Origin: Orenia metallireducens
GTDB lineage: Bacteria; Bacillota; Halanaerobiia; Halobacteroidales; Halobacteroidaceae
Length of the DNA stretch: 64,000 bases
Direction: 5' to 3'
NCBI RefSeq assembly: GCF_003001995.1
Contig: NZ_PVNB01000015.1
Location: forward strand, 1 to 64,000
The translations under genes were made by a program, and so were the position numbers. The notes under the pieces are model-generated. The model had not been told where the DNA came from. It searched no databases and saw nothing but the letters and a program-made list of their open reading frames with translations. Shown here in pieces: positions 52,790 to 61,260 of the stretch; position 1 is the stretch's first letter, and each line of letters starts with the position of its first letter.

Positions 52790-52983
52790 CGCCATCCCTC
52801 CTATTTTCTAGTTAATTGAGAATAAAAAAGAGTTAGTTATATAAGTCACCTCATTATTTTTATAATTCAACATAAAATAGCTTAAACCTCTATAGTTCTA
52901 GTAAAAAATATCAATCTTCCATTGATAATATTAGAAGAATACTTTATTCTATCTCTAGTTTACTCTACCCTATTAATAAATAA

Positions 52984-53014
52984 AAATCAGGGAGCAGATT
53001 GCTCCCTGATTTAA
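52984..53014 (-). terminator. Terminator of the hemerythrin gene
   Basis: AAATCAGGGAGCA-gat-TGCTCCCTGATTT (52984-53012), followed by TTTA on the minus strand. Confidence 0.85.
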
Positions 53015-53031
53015 AATCTTAAATTATCAAA

Positions 53032-53586
53032 TTAATCTACTCTTTGCTCTAAATCATCTATTAGTTTCAAGTATTTATCCTGTAATCCTTGCTGATTGGC
53101 TTCTAATTCCACTTGATGACATGCCTCTTCTACCTCTGCTAAGGACTTCTTACTTAAATTCTTCTCACCATAAGTATAGATAGCATTATCCTCTTTATCG
53201 ATATGTCTATATAATAGATCTGTATAAGCAACAGCATTAGCAATAATATCTACTTTAGCTTCTTCATCACCATCTTTAACTGCTTTTAAGGCTTGCTCCA
53301 AATTGTAGATAAATAATCTACCCAAATCATGCTCTGAAAACATAGCTGAAATTGGACCACTGGCTAGAGGTTCACCTAGCTCTTCAGATAACTTCTTAAA
53401 GAGTATCTCCTCTTCTTTATTATGATGGTGCTTATCAGCATAATTTCTAATAAAATCAATTCCATCATAAAAAGATTCAAAATCTACTTCTCCACTCTCA
53501 AAGACCTTGACCGCTAATTTTCTAACAACTTTTAAGACCCTTTTGATATTATTATGCTCTGCCACCAATAACTTTATAGATTTCAT
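53032..53586 (-). CDS. Hemerythrin-domain protein
   Basis: 184 aa, four-helix bundle. Di-iron ligand candidates are His11 (AEHNNIK), His53-55 and Glu59 (ADKHHHNKEEE), His86 (SEHDLG), His128 and Asp133 (RHIDKED). The arrangement is that of the C-terminal domain of RIC/YtfE/ScdA iron-centre repair proteins and DcrH-like O2/NO sensors. Upstream on the same strand is a DUF1858 protein, the other half of RIC proteins, separated by a MITE-like element. A split RIC, repairing iron-sulfur clusters after oxygen or NO damage, is the suggested role. Confidence 0.88.
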   Translation of the reverse strand: MKSIKLLVAEHNNIKRVLKVVRKLAVKVFESGEVDFESFYDGIDFIRNYADKHHHNKEEEILFKKLSEELGEPLASGPISAMFSEHDLGRLFIYNLEQALKAVKDGDEEAKVDIIANAVAYTDLLYRHIDKEDNAIYTYGEKNLSKKSLAEVEEACHQVELEANQQGLQDKYLKLIDDLEQRVD

Positions 53587-53621
53587 CTCATCGCCTCCTT
53601 ATTTATATATCCAAGTCTAAA

Positions 53622-53722
53622 TTAATGGGTATATTACGATACTTTTAGGTTATAGGTACTAGGTTGTTAGGGGTTAGAGTTTACTACCACCTAACTCCTA
53701 ACCACCAAAGTAAAAAGTTATA
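53622..53722. mobile_element. MITE-like element, degenerate (copy 6)
   Basis: The left end GGGTATATTACGATACTTTT fits the family, but the right end (CCACCAAAGTAAAAAG) has decayed. The interior GTTGTTAGGGGTTAG faces CCTAACTCCTAACCACC as in copy 4. It lies between the DUF1858 and hemerythrin genes. Confidence 0.55.
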
Positions 53723-53724
53723 GT

Positions 53725-53919
53725 CTAATTTACCCTTTCATTTAAAGCTTTCATCATCTCATCAAGGTCAATTCCATGTACCATTACAGCTTGTTCAATT
53801 GCTTCCCCTGTAGCTGTTGGACATCCTAAACAGTGCATTCCAAAGCTCATAAAGACTTCTGCAGTCTCTGGATACTTTCTTAATACCTCTGAAATAATAT
53901 CACTCTTTTCAATTTTCAT
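53725..53919 (-). CDS. DUF1858-domain protein (copy 2)
   Basis: 64 aa, nearly identical to the protein at 28334-28531 (only about six differing residues, mostly at the ends); the DNA is also highly similar, which means a recent duplication or gene conversion. MHCLGC holds the conserved Cys pair. Here it precedes the hemerythrin gene, the pairing found fused in ScdA/YtfE proteins. Its stop lies 138 bases from the hemerythrin start. Confidence 0.88.
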   Translation of the reverse strand: MKIEKSDIISEVLRKYPETAEVFMSFGMHCLGCPTATGEAIEQAVMVHGIDLDEMMKALNERVN

Positions 53920-54053
53920 AACTAAAACCCCCTGATTTATTTTAATTTCTCAATTACTTAGTTTTCCTTACTTACAATTATATTATAAAGAAGCTTGACT
54001 AAGCTTTATATGATTTTAATCACATTAGCTATAAGTATTTCTAATAATTATCA

Positions 54054-54554
54054 TTAACCTAACTTTCTTTTTCTCTTATAGAGATTGAAACTATAATCAT
54101 AGGGGTTTTGCTTATCCTTAACTCCTTGCTGACTTGAAACCTTCTCCCAAAGTTCTAAATTTATCGAGGGAAAGTAAGTATCACCTTCAAACTCCTCCTC
54201 TATCCTTGTTATATATAACTTATTTGAGTATGGTAAAAATTGCTTATATATCTCTGCCCCTCCACAGATAAAGACCTCTTCACTGCTATCTTTAAATTGA
54301 TTTAAAAGCTCCTCTTTAGAATGAATTACCTCACAGCCTTGTTGAGCATAAGTTTTATTTCTTGTTAAAATGATATTTCTCCTATCTGGAAGGGGTCTAC
54401 CAATAGATTCGAAGGTCTTTCTTCCCATTACTACTGGATGATTTAAGGTTTTTAGTTTAAAGTAGTTTAAATCAGAAGGCAAATGCCAAGGCATTTTATT
54501 ATTATTTCCTATTAAATTATTCTTATCCATAGCTACTATTATCGATAAATTCAT
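54054..54554 (-). CDS. folA: Dihydrofolate reductase
   Basis: 166 aa, normal length. LSIIVAMDKNNLIGNNNKMPWHLPSDLNYFKLKT carries the active-site Trp and the acidic residue, PVVMGRKTFESIGRPLPDRRNIILTR is the NADPH segment and VFICGGAEIYKQFLP the conserved GG loop. It reduces dihydrofolate to tetrahydrofolate with NADPH. Thymidylate synthase is not beside it. Monocistronic. Confidence 0.96.
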   Translation of the reverse strand: MNLSIIVAMDKNNLIGNNNKMPWHLPSDLNYFKLKTLNHPVVMGRKTFESIGRPLPDRRNIILTRNKTYAQQGCEVIHSKEELLNQFKDSSEEVFICGGAEIYKQFLPYSNKLYITRIEEEFEGDTYFPSINLELWEKVSSQQGVKDKQNPYDYSFNLYKRKRKLG

Positions 54555-54650
54555 CTATAATCACCTCTTTTTAAATTATTAACCATTTTAATATTATTTA
54601 GTATTTTATCATATTTATCTGTAGATTAATAGGAATTATATAGAGTTATA

Positions 54651-54687
54651 AAAAAGGTTATCAGCAATTGCTGATAACCTTTTTTAT
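54651..54687 (-). terminator. Terminator of the third chemoreceptor gene
   Basis: AAAAAGGTTATCAGCAA and its exact complement (54651-54684). Confidence 0.9.
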
Positions 54688-54688
54688 C

Positions 54689-56257
54689 TTAAACATTGAA
54701 TTTTTGAACCAAATCCCTTAGCTCCTCTGCCAATTGGGCCAATTCCTGGGAGGAGTAAGTAATCTCTTCTGACATACTATTAACCTCTTGGGTAGCTGTT
54801 GAAATCTTAGTACTATCTGAGGCTAATTTATGAGATAGTACCGATGACTGCTCAATTTGGGCACTAATTTCTCTACTTGACCTTTCAATCTCCGCAAATA
54901 TATCACCAGTCTCAGTGGCTATACTCTGTCCATCTTCAACCTTCTTCTCAACCAACTCTATAGCCTCTAAACCTACCTTTGATCTTTTTTGAGTCTCTTT
55001 TACCAAATTTGCTATCCTCTCAGTAGCCTTGCCAGTCTCATCAGCCAATCCCCTAATCTCTTCAGCTACCACAGCAAAGCCATGTCCATGCTCACCTGCT
55101 CTAGCTGCTTCAATTGATGCATTTAAAGCCAATAAATTAGTCTGCTCAGATATGCTGGTTATCAATTTTACTATCTGCCCAATCTCCTTTGATGTATAAT
55201 TAAGGTCATTGATAGCTTTAACTGTATCTACTACTGAGCTCTTTATCCCTTCCATACTAAGCAGAGTCTTCTCTATATTCTCTCTACCAGTAGTAGTTTT
55301 AGAGCTCGATTCTAAAGCAAAACTGCTTACCTCTTCACTACTGCTTGAAATCTCCTCAATACCTGCTGACATAGTTTCAATTAATTGGTTGGTAGTCTCT
55401 ATTACAGCATTTCCCTCTTGGGCTGATGCTGATAGCTCTTGCCCATGACCTGAGATTCTCTCTACACTGTCTAATAAATTGATAATAATCTCTCTTAAGC
55501 TGTCCTTCATCTGATTAAGAGAAGTAATTAACTGACCTAATTCATCCTTAGCATTATACTCTAAAGACTCTAAATTCAACTCCCCTTGAGCAATCTGATT
55601 AGCAAACTCTGCTGCTTTCAAGATCGGTTTTGAGACTTTAATAGAAAGAAAATATAAGAGTATAGAGATAATAAGAGTTAAGACAACAATTATAGCACCG
55701 ACATTATAAAATGATTCAGCAACCATCTTATCAACAAATTCTTTAGAAGCCCCCACATACCAAATACCTATTATCTCTCCTTGCTTATTCCTAATTGGAG
55801 TATATCCTGTCTGATATAAGTGACCTACTACATTGGCCTCACCATAAAAATCTTCTCCCTCTTTTAAAACCCTCTGTTTGACGATATCAGATACAACAGT
55901 TCCTACTGCTCTTTTACCATCCTTTTTGACATTGGTAGCTACTCTAGTATCGTAAGCAAAGATGGTCACCGTATCTTTGGTAAGGCTTCCAATATAATCA
56001 GCTATTTGATAATTGCCATTGATTAAAGTCTGACCTTTATAAAGCTGCTCACCTTCTAATCTCCAATCTCCAGGATATTTTTGATCGATAATACTATAAC
56101 CTGTTGCCAAATCAGTCTTTACCTTCTCTAATACAGACTCCTTAGCATTTTTAGTAATAACAATTCTTACAGTAATCAATACACTAACTGATACTATCAA
56201 CATAATAGCTAATAAGATTAAAATTAGCTTCTTCCTTAGTGACATTATTTTCCCCAT
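54689..56257 (-). CDS. Methyl-accepting chemotaxis protein with sCache_3-type sensor
   Basis: 522 aa, GGGGG site 6 bases before the ATG. TM1 (about 9-31), a compact extracytoplasmic Cache sensor (35-180) with DTVTIFAYDTRVATNV and GYTPIRNKQGEIIGIWYVGA (the Cache_3/2 fusion type, which often binds di- or tricarboxylates), TM2, HAMP and the tip [28 protein letters not shown]. The ligand is unknown. The third chemoreceptor of the window. Confidence 0.93.
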   Translation of the reverse strand: MGKIMSLRKKLILILLAIMLIVSVSVLITVRIVITKNAKESVLEKVKTDLATGYSIIDQKYPGDWRLEGEQLYKGQTLINGNYQIADYIGSLTKDTVTIFAYDTRVATNVKKDGKRAVGTVVSDIVKQRVLKEGEDFYGEANVVGHLYQTGYTPIRNKQGEIIGIWYVGASKEFVDKMVAESFYNVGAIIVVLTLIISILLYFLSIKVSKPILKAAEFANQIAQGELNLESLEYNAKDELGQLITSLNQMKDSLREIIINLLDSVERISGHGQELSASAQEGNAVIETTNQLIETMSAGIEEISSSSEEVSSFALESSSKTTTGRENIEKTLLSMEGIKSSVVDTVKAINDLNYTSKEIGQIVKLITSISEQTNLLALNASIEAARAGEHGHGFAVVAEEIRGLADETGKATERIANLVKETQKRSKVGLEAIELVEKKVEDGQSIATETGDIFAEIERSSREISAQIEQSSVLSHKLASDSTKISTATQEVNSMSEEITYSSQELAQLAEELRDLVQKFNV

Positions 56258-56446
56258 AAATTGCCCCCTATCTTCTATATAAATTGATGTGATTTATTAT
56301 GTAGATTCTACTTATTCTTACAATCTCCTGCTAAAAATAACAAGTTATTTATTAAATTTAGATTAGATGTATCAAAAATCTATATTCAGGATTATTTTTA
56401 CAAAGTATTTACTTCTAACCGAATAAGCCCTTTTAAAAAGACAAAA

Positions 56447-56472
56447 TGACCTCCTTTATACAGGAGATCATA
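56447..56472 (-). terminator. Hairpin after the acidic repeat gene
   Basis: ATGATCTCCTG-tataa-AGGAGGTCAT on the minus strand (one mismatch), followed by TTTTGTC. Confidence 0.65.
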
Positions 56473-56488
56473 GTCTAGTATCGATATT

Positions 56489-57100
56489 TTATTTACTTTT
56501 ATCTTCAACTTCCTCTACTTCTCCATCTTCCTCTACTTCTTCATCTTCCTCTACTTCTTCATCTTCCTCTACTTCTTCATCTTCCTCTACTTCTTTATCT
56601 TCCTCTACTTCTTCATCTTCCTCTACTTCTTCAACTTCCTCTACTTCTTCAACTTCCTCTACTTCTCCATCTTCCTCTACTTCTTTATCTTCCTCTACTT
56701 CTTCATCTTCCTCTACTTCTTTATCTTCCTCTACTTCTTCATCTTCCTCTACTTCTTTATCTTCCTCTACTTCTTTATCTTCCTCTACTTCTTCATCTTC
56801 CTCTACTTCTTCATCTTCCTCTACTTCTTCATCTTCCTCTACTTCTTCATCTTCCTCTACTTCTTCATCTTCCTCTACTTCTTGCTTATTTTCAAGATTG
56901 TCATTTAACTCAATCTCTTCTAATATCTCCTCTTCTTCATAATCAGCAGCATCCACCATAAACTCTCTCTTTAGCTCTTCTTTCTTATCCTTGGGCATTG
57001 GAATAATCTTAGCCTCTTTATCATACTCCTTCTTTCTCCACCAAACCGCTGCTAAAAGTATTCCACCCAATACAACAAGAGTTATAATTATAGCTTCCAT
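56489..57100 (-). CDS. Membrane-anchored protein with 21 acidic hexapeptide repeats
   Basis: 203 aa from the ATG at 57100 (AGGGTG 9 bases upstream). One N-terminal helix (about 2-22: EAIIITLVVLGGILLAAVWW) and a basic stop (RKKEYDKEAK) place the rest in the cytosol. From about residue 74 to 199 come 21 perfect-length hexads, EVEED followed by E, K or G, or EVEEVE. Only the DKSK tail follows. The hexads would form an extremely acidic, probably extended or helical rod. Function unknown; a Ca or polycation buffer, or a spacer, is possible. The repeat tract lies in 18-base DNA units and is likely to vary in length between strains. Confidence 0.7.
   Translation of the reverse strand: MEAIIITLVVLGGILLAAVWWRKKEYDKEAKIIPMPKDKKEELKREFMVDAADYEEEEILEEIELNDNLENKQEVEEDEEVEEDEEVEEDEEVEEDEEVEEDEEVEEDKEVEEDKEVEEDEEVEEDKEVEEDEEVEEDKEVEEDGEVEEVEEVEEVEEVEEDEEVEEDKEVEEDEEVEEDEEVEEDEEVEEDGEVEEVEDKSK
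56504..56881. repeat. Tandem array of 21 x 18-bp units
   Basis: The unit (plus strand) CTTCATCTTCCTCTACTT is repeated 21 times without indels, with single-base changes mainly in one codon (GAA, AAA or GGA) and in Asp/Val. A block ending in the Gly and EVEEVE units occurs twice, which suggests segment duplication as well as slippage. Not a CRISPR: units are contiguous and in frame. Confidence 0.92.
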
Positions 57101-57259
57101 CAGTAGAATCACCCTGCTAAGCGGGCAATTCCTTCACCCCCCTCAATAAATTTACACTCTTATAATGTTTATAAGATTTAAGGAAGGAATATTCCACTCA
57201 CAAATAAATTTTCCTATATTTTCATATCAAATCCTTTTCTGAAATACCAATAAAAAAGA

Positions 57260-57292
57260 AGAGATTAAAACCTAATCGGTTTTAATCTCTCA
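57260..57292 (-). terminator. Terminator overlapping the end of murC
   Basis: AGAGATTAAAACC-gatta-GGTTTTAATCTCT on the minus strand, followed by TCTTTTTT. The murC stop codon is within the stem. Confidence 0.85.
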
Positions 57293-58646
57293 AAGCCCAC
57301 TCTCGAGCAAAAGAATCTATATCTCCCGCACCTAAGAATAGATAGATTCCTTGATTATTCTGTTGGTATTGATCTAGCCAGACCTCTAAATCTTCAAAGC
57401 AATTATAGTAAGTAGTATCACCATCACTGATCGTCTGGGTTAAAGTACTGCCTAACTGCTCTAAATCATAATTCTCTACCGTCTCTCTAACCTTATAAAT
57501 CTTTAATATTACCTTTTCGTCTATCTCTTTATCTAAAATCCCCTTATAATCTTCAAATAGGCTCTTAGTTCTAATATACTGATGGGGTTGAAAGATTAAG
57601 ACCTTCTTCTTATCAGTTTTGATCCTCTCTAAAGTCCCAGCTACCGCTTCTAGCTCACTTGGATGATGAGCATAATCACTGATAACAATTTTATTTTCCC
57701 TATCACTTAGAATTTCAAAACGCCGTTTTACTCCTTGCCATAGCTCCAAACCTTTCTTTATTACTTCAAAGGATAAACCACAGTATCTAGCTACTGCCAT
57801 TGCTTCTAAAGCATGCTTAACATTATAACTACCTAATGCATTGATCTTAAACTCACCAATCTCCTTATCTTGATACTCAACACTAAAATAAGAGCATAAC
57901 TCCTCTTCTCTGATCTTGATAGCGTTAAAATCAGCCTGATTATCATCAATTCCTACTGTAATTAATTCAATATCCATCTCTTCCATATCCAAGGCAAGTT
58001 GATTAATCACCTGTTGATTGGTTACCAGACACTCTGTTAACCCATCTACATATTGGTGATAAGTATCTAATACCTCTGCCATATCTGCATAGATATCTGG
58101 ATGATCAAACTCAATATTAGTAATAACTCCGATATCAGAAGGATACTTTAAAAAAGATTTGTTATATTCATCACCCTCAAGTACAAAATACCTTCCTTGA
58201 TTGGCTCTAAAGTTACTAGCAAAGTTATTTAAAATCCCTCCAATGATAAAGCTTGGCTCTAGCCTTCCCTCTTCTAATAGATAAGCAATCATTGAAGAAG
58301 TAGTCGTCTTACCATGGGTTCCAGAAGCTGAAATCACCCTCTTCTCCTTGGTAATCCAAGCAAGGGCATCAGATCGACCTAATAAATCTAAACCATACTC
58401 CTTCGCCTTTATCATCTCAACATTAGATTCAGGAATAGCATCAGAGCAGATTACCTTCTCTATCTCTTGAGATATATTCTCTGCTTGATGTCCAATTGTG
58501 ATTTCTACCCCTTGATTTCTTAATTCTTCTACTAAATCATTATGGTGCAGATCAGATCCTGTTACTTGATAACCTAATTGAATCAGGCATTGGGCAATAG
58601 CCGACATCGCAATTCCACCAATCCCAATAATATGTGCTCTCTTCAT
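57282..58646 (-). CDS. murC: UDP-N-acetylmuramate-L-alanine ligase
   Basis: 454 aa from the ATG at 58646 (GAGGGGGG 6 bases upstream). Rossmann start HIIGIGGIAMSAIAQCLIQLGYQVTGSD, ATP loop SASGTHGKTTTSSMIAY, then VLEGDEYNKSFLKY and ISDYAHHPSELEA in the C-terminal domain. It adds L-Ala to UDP-MurNAc, the first amino acid of the peptidoglycan stem. It lies alone, away from a division-and-wall cluster. Mpl-type ligases are similar, but the MurC motifs and length fit better. Confidence 0.92.
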   Translation of the reverse strand: MKRAHIIGIGGIAMSAIAQCLIQLGYQVTGSDLHHNDLVEELRNQGVEITIGHQAENISQEIEKVICSDAIPESNVEMIKAKEYGLDLLGRSDALAWITKEKRVISASGTHGKTTTSSMIAYLLEEGRLEPSFIIGGILNNFASNFRANQGRYFVLEGDEYNKSFLKYPSDIGVITNIEFDHPDIYADMAEVLDTYHQYVDGLTECLVTNQQVINQLALDMEEMDIELITVGIDDNQADFNAIKIREEELCSYFSVEYQDKEIGEFKINALGSYNVKHALEAMAVARYCGLSFEVIKKGLELWQGVKRRFEILSDRENKIVISDYAHHPSELEAVAGTLERIKTDKKKVLIFQPHQYIRTKSLFEDYKGILDKEIDEKVILKIYKVRETVENYDLEQLGSTLTQTISDGDTTYYNCFEDLEVWLDQYQQNNQGIYLFLGAGDIDSFAREWALRD

Positions 58647-58732
58647 AAACAACCCCCCTCAAAAATCTCAAGAAAATACCATCTCTAATACATTATATTC
58701 TTATTGAGATTATCATATAAATTATAATTATA

Positions 58733-58814
58733 TATCTTAGTAGTTGGATAGTATAGGAGTTAGGCAGCTAAGTTAGACCTAACCATCTAATAACTAAGGT
58801 GTCATAATAAACCT
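58733..58814. mobile_element. MITE-like remnant (copy 7)
   Basis: The right end AAGGTGTCATAATAAAC is a decayed family terminus. The interior GTTGGATAGTATAGGAGTTAGG faces CCTAACCATCTAATAAC. The left terminus is not recognisable. TTAATTTTCAATC recurs nearby at 58851-58863. Confidence 0.42.
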
Positions 58815-58908
58815 ATCTATTAAAATTAAACCTAGAGATCAAATTCAAAGTTTAATTTTCAATCAGACAATTATCATTTTATCTCGTTAAGCTGCCCTTG
58901 ACAAGCCA

Positions 58909-60555
58909 TTATTCTAAATTTCTCTGATAAATATAGATTCTACTCTGTTTCTCTTCACTTGCTAAGACTAATAACTCCTCTTGATCATCACCGTTAATAT
59001 CAGCTACTGCTAAATCCCTAATCTCCCCTACAAAACTCTCACTCTTCCATTTAGAGCTATATTCCTCTCCATCCCACAGAAAGGATACTAATCGACTCTC
59101 TTCCTCAATGGTTGTATGAAAGATTAGTTCTTTTTTATCTTTGAAAATTCCAATACTAGCACCATATTTATCTGGGAAAGTATACTCAAAGTTACCATCT
59201 AAATCATAGACCTTCATCCTATTGTTCCCTTTACCATCATAAGCTGAAACTATCATCTCAACCTCTCTATCATCATCCATATCCTCAAAAGCCAAACGAT
59301 ACCCCTCATTAGCTTTGATTTCTAACTCAAAGTCAGTCTTATAAGAAGAGGAAGCATCCTCCCAAAGATTAAATCTCAAGCGATTACGATAATCCCTAGT
59401 AATTAGATAATCTTTCCCATTTAGCTTGGCTAAAGTTTTGGGGCGATTCCGATACAAATTCTCAAGAGCCTTAGCTTCATAACCTTTTTCAGTCCAGTTA
59501 AATTTAAATGAATAATTGAAGTTCTCAGCAAAGATTTCAGCGAATCCATCTTGGTCATTATCACCGACCACTAGTTCATAATCATCATACTCTGTTAGCT
59601 GATAAGTATCTATTAGCTCACCTTCAATCAATTCCTTATCTTTATAATTAAAGGTCTGTATTGAGTCTTTATTATTTAATATAATCTCGATATCCTTATT
59701 ACCATCAATATCACCAACTCCAATACTCTCACTTATAATATCAAGGAGATCACTTTTATAAAGTAAGGTAAACTCTTCTGTACTCTCTTTGCTTTTATAG
59801 TATTGCAAGAATTTATCATCTTTAGATAGAGTAATGACCTCTTCTGAACTGGTATTTTTATTCTTTTGTGAATATAATTTACTATAAACAAAGATACTAT
59901 TCTTACCCTCTGAAATATCTACCAACAATAAAAGATCAAGTTTTAGCTCTCTTATCAAAAAAGCAATCTGTTCTTGACTAAGATTCTCCTTTATCCCCAT
60001 TCTTTCTAGAACTTGATCGATCCTTTTACTATCAATCACTTTAAATCTATTATCATGATCTAGATAGTCATTGAAATAACTCTTTATTCGTTCTGTTAAT
60101 AGACTAAACTCCTTACTATCATTAAAGGAAAGTACTCCAACCTGCTTATAACTCTCCTTTGGGACTATCTTATCTCCTCTTTCAATCTTAACTTTAGAAT
60201 CAGCTCGACTTAGCTTCGTTATAGAAAACCCTTCTTTAACTTGACTAACCTCTAGTTCTCCTATCTCTCTTTCAAGCCTACCTAATATCATTTGAGTAAT
60301 TGGATCCTTTAAAAGCTCATCTTCTCTAATTACCTTAAACCTCTGACCAATAAATAAGTTATCTTTATTGTCCAAATTAATGTAGATTTGCTTTCCTTTG
60401 ATATCTACTACATATCCCTCTACAGGCTCAATATCTTTAAATAAAGTCTCACTAAGCTGATCTAACTCTTCTATTAGACCACTACTATTGTCAGCATAGA
60501 TACTGTTACTGATAACTACTAAAAATAGAGTTAATAAAACCATTATTCTCTTCAC
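58909..60555 (-). CDS. Secreted FG-GAP/VCBS-repeat protein with FlgT-like N-terminal part
   Basis: 548 aa. A Sec signal peptide (1-21, ending IYA) is followed by a beta domain (40-130: YVVDIKGKQIYINLDNKDNLFIGQRFKVI) like the C-terminal domain of FlgT. Next is an alpha/beta stretch (135-245: VGVLSFNDSKEFSLLTERIK) like TolB/CsgG/FlgT-middle folds. The rest is an integrin-like propeller with Asp-rich calcium loops: GDIDGNKDIE, GDNDQDGFAE, EDMDDDREVE and ADINGDDQEE. It is exported, and may act in the periplasm or on the surface. Exact role unknown. Confidence 0.65.
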   Translation of the reverse strand: MKRIMVLLTLFLVVISNSIYADNSSGLIEELDQLSETLFKDIEPVEGYVVDIKGKQIYINLDNKDNLFIGQRFKVIREDELLKDPITQMILGRLEREIGELEVSQVKEGFSITKLSRADSKVKIERGDKIVPKESYKQVGVLSFNDSKEFSLLTERIKSYFNDYLDHDNRFKVIDSKRIDQVLERMGIKENLSQEQIAFLIRELKLDLLLLVDISEGKNSIFVYSKLYSQKNKNTSSEEVITLSKDDKFLQYYKSKESTEEFTLLYKSDLLDIISESIGVGDIDGNKDIEIILNNKDSIQTFNYKDKELIEGELIDTYQLTEYDDYELVVGDNDQDGFAEIFAENFNYSFKFNWTEKGYEAKALENLYRNRPKTLAKLNGKDYLITRDYRNRLRFNLWEDASSSYKTDFELEIKANEGYRLAFEDMDDDREVEMIVSAYDGKGNNRMKVYDLDGNFEYTFPDKYGASIGIFKDKKELIFHTTIEEESRLVSFLWDGEEYSSKWKSESFVGEIRDLAVADINGDDQEELLVLASEEKQSRIYIYQRNLE

Positions 60556-60744
60556 AGCTACACCTCTTTCTATATATATTAACTAATAGATAGCAAATAA
60601 AGTACTCAATGAATCTCTTCTCATTATTAGCTTAATCTTAACTTCCTTTACTAAAATATAGATTCTATAAGCAATAAATAATTCCTCTCTCTTATCAAAA
60701 GATTTGATAATTACCACCTGAGTATAAGTTTGGTAGGTATAAAT

Positions 60745-60780
60745 AAGATTAATGCTAGAGATGTCTCTAGCATTAATCTT
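60745..60780 (-). terminator. Terminator of the 43-aa Cys-rich protein gene
   Basis: AAGATTAATGCTAGAGA-tg-TCTCTAGCATTAATCTT, a 17-base perfect stem that contains the stop codon of the small gene. Minus-strand continuation is TATTTAT. Confidence 0.8.
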
Positions 60781-60904
60781 CAGTAATAGATTCCTCTACT
60801 CTTTTCTTAAAATAACAACACCTGTCAGTTAAATAGACATGATATTTTAAGCGGTTGCAATAGAATCTATTATATATAAAATAGATGCAATCCCGACAGA
60901 TCAA
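60773..60904 (-). CDS. 43-aa Cys-rich (probable zinc-binding) small protein
   Basis: A TTG at 60904 follows AGGAGGG (60916-60910) by 5 bases. The frame encodes 43 aa starting MICRDCIYFIYNRFYCNRLK and ending RCCYFKKRVEESITED. The pattern C-x2-C-x9-C-x12-C-C with Asp before the last pair and Phe-Lys-Lys-Arg after it resembles the small CxxCxY...CxL...DxCxxF zinc proteins of anaerobes. It stops inside a perfect terminator stem, which shows a complete transcription unit. Metal ligation and function are inferred. Confidence 0.68.
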   Translation of the reverse strand: MICRDCIYFIYNRFYCNRLKYHVYLTDRCCYFKKRVEESITED

Positions 60905-61260
60905 TAAATCCCTCCTAACCATGAACAGATTAATAACTACTTATTTTTTGATAAATAATGATCCTTAGCTACTTTTATATACAAAAGACTTTTAAACTAA
61001 ATTATTCAAGTCATACTTATATAATTATACTTTATAACTCTCTTTCATCAATTAAATCGGCTAGTACTTACTCTACTTATAAACTATAACTATGACCTTA
61101 GTCCTTAAGCTTAATCATTTATTTATATATCGACCTTCACCCTATTTCTATGCTAGAGCCACCTTAATCTTGCAATGAAATAATTTCCTAATAACACTCT
61201 AGATAGGATTTAGCTCATATTATAATAATTTTATGCTAGAAGAGTAATTGATGTAATATA
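60905..61260. other. Gap without a recognisable gene
   Basis: AT-rich DNA upstream of the small Cys-rich gene. No ORF with a ribosome site and no clear hairpin seen. Confidence 0.5.

Noticed and set aside
56504-56881. The 18-bp array as a CRISPR or intergenic satellite
   Set aside because: Units are contiguous with no spacers and stay in frame within a gene that has a start, a membrane helix and a stop.
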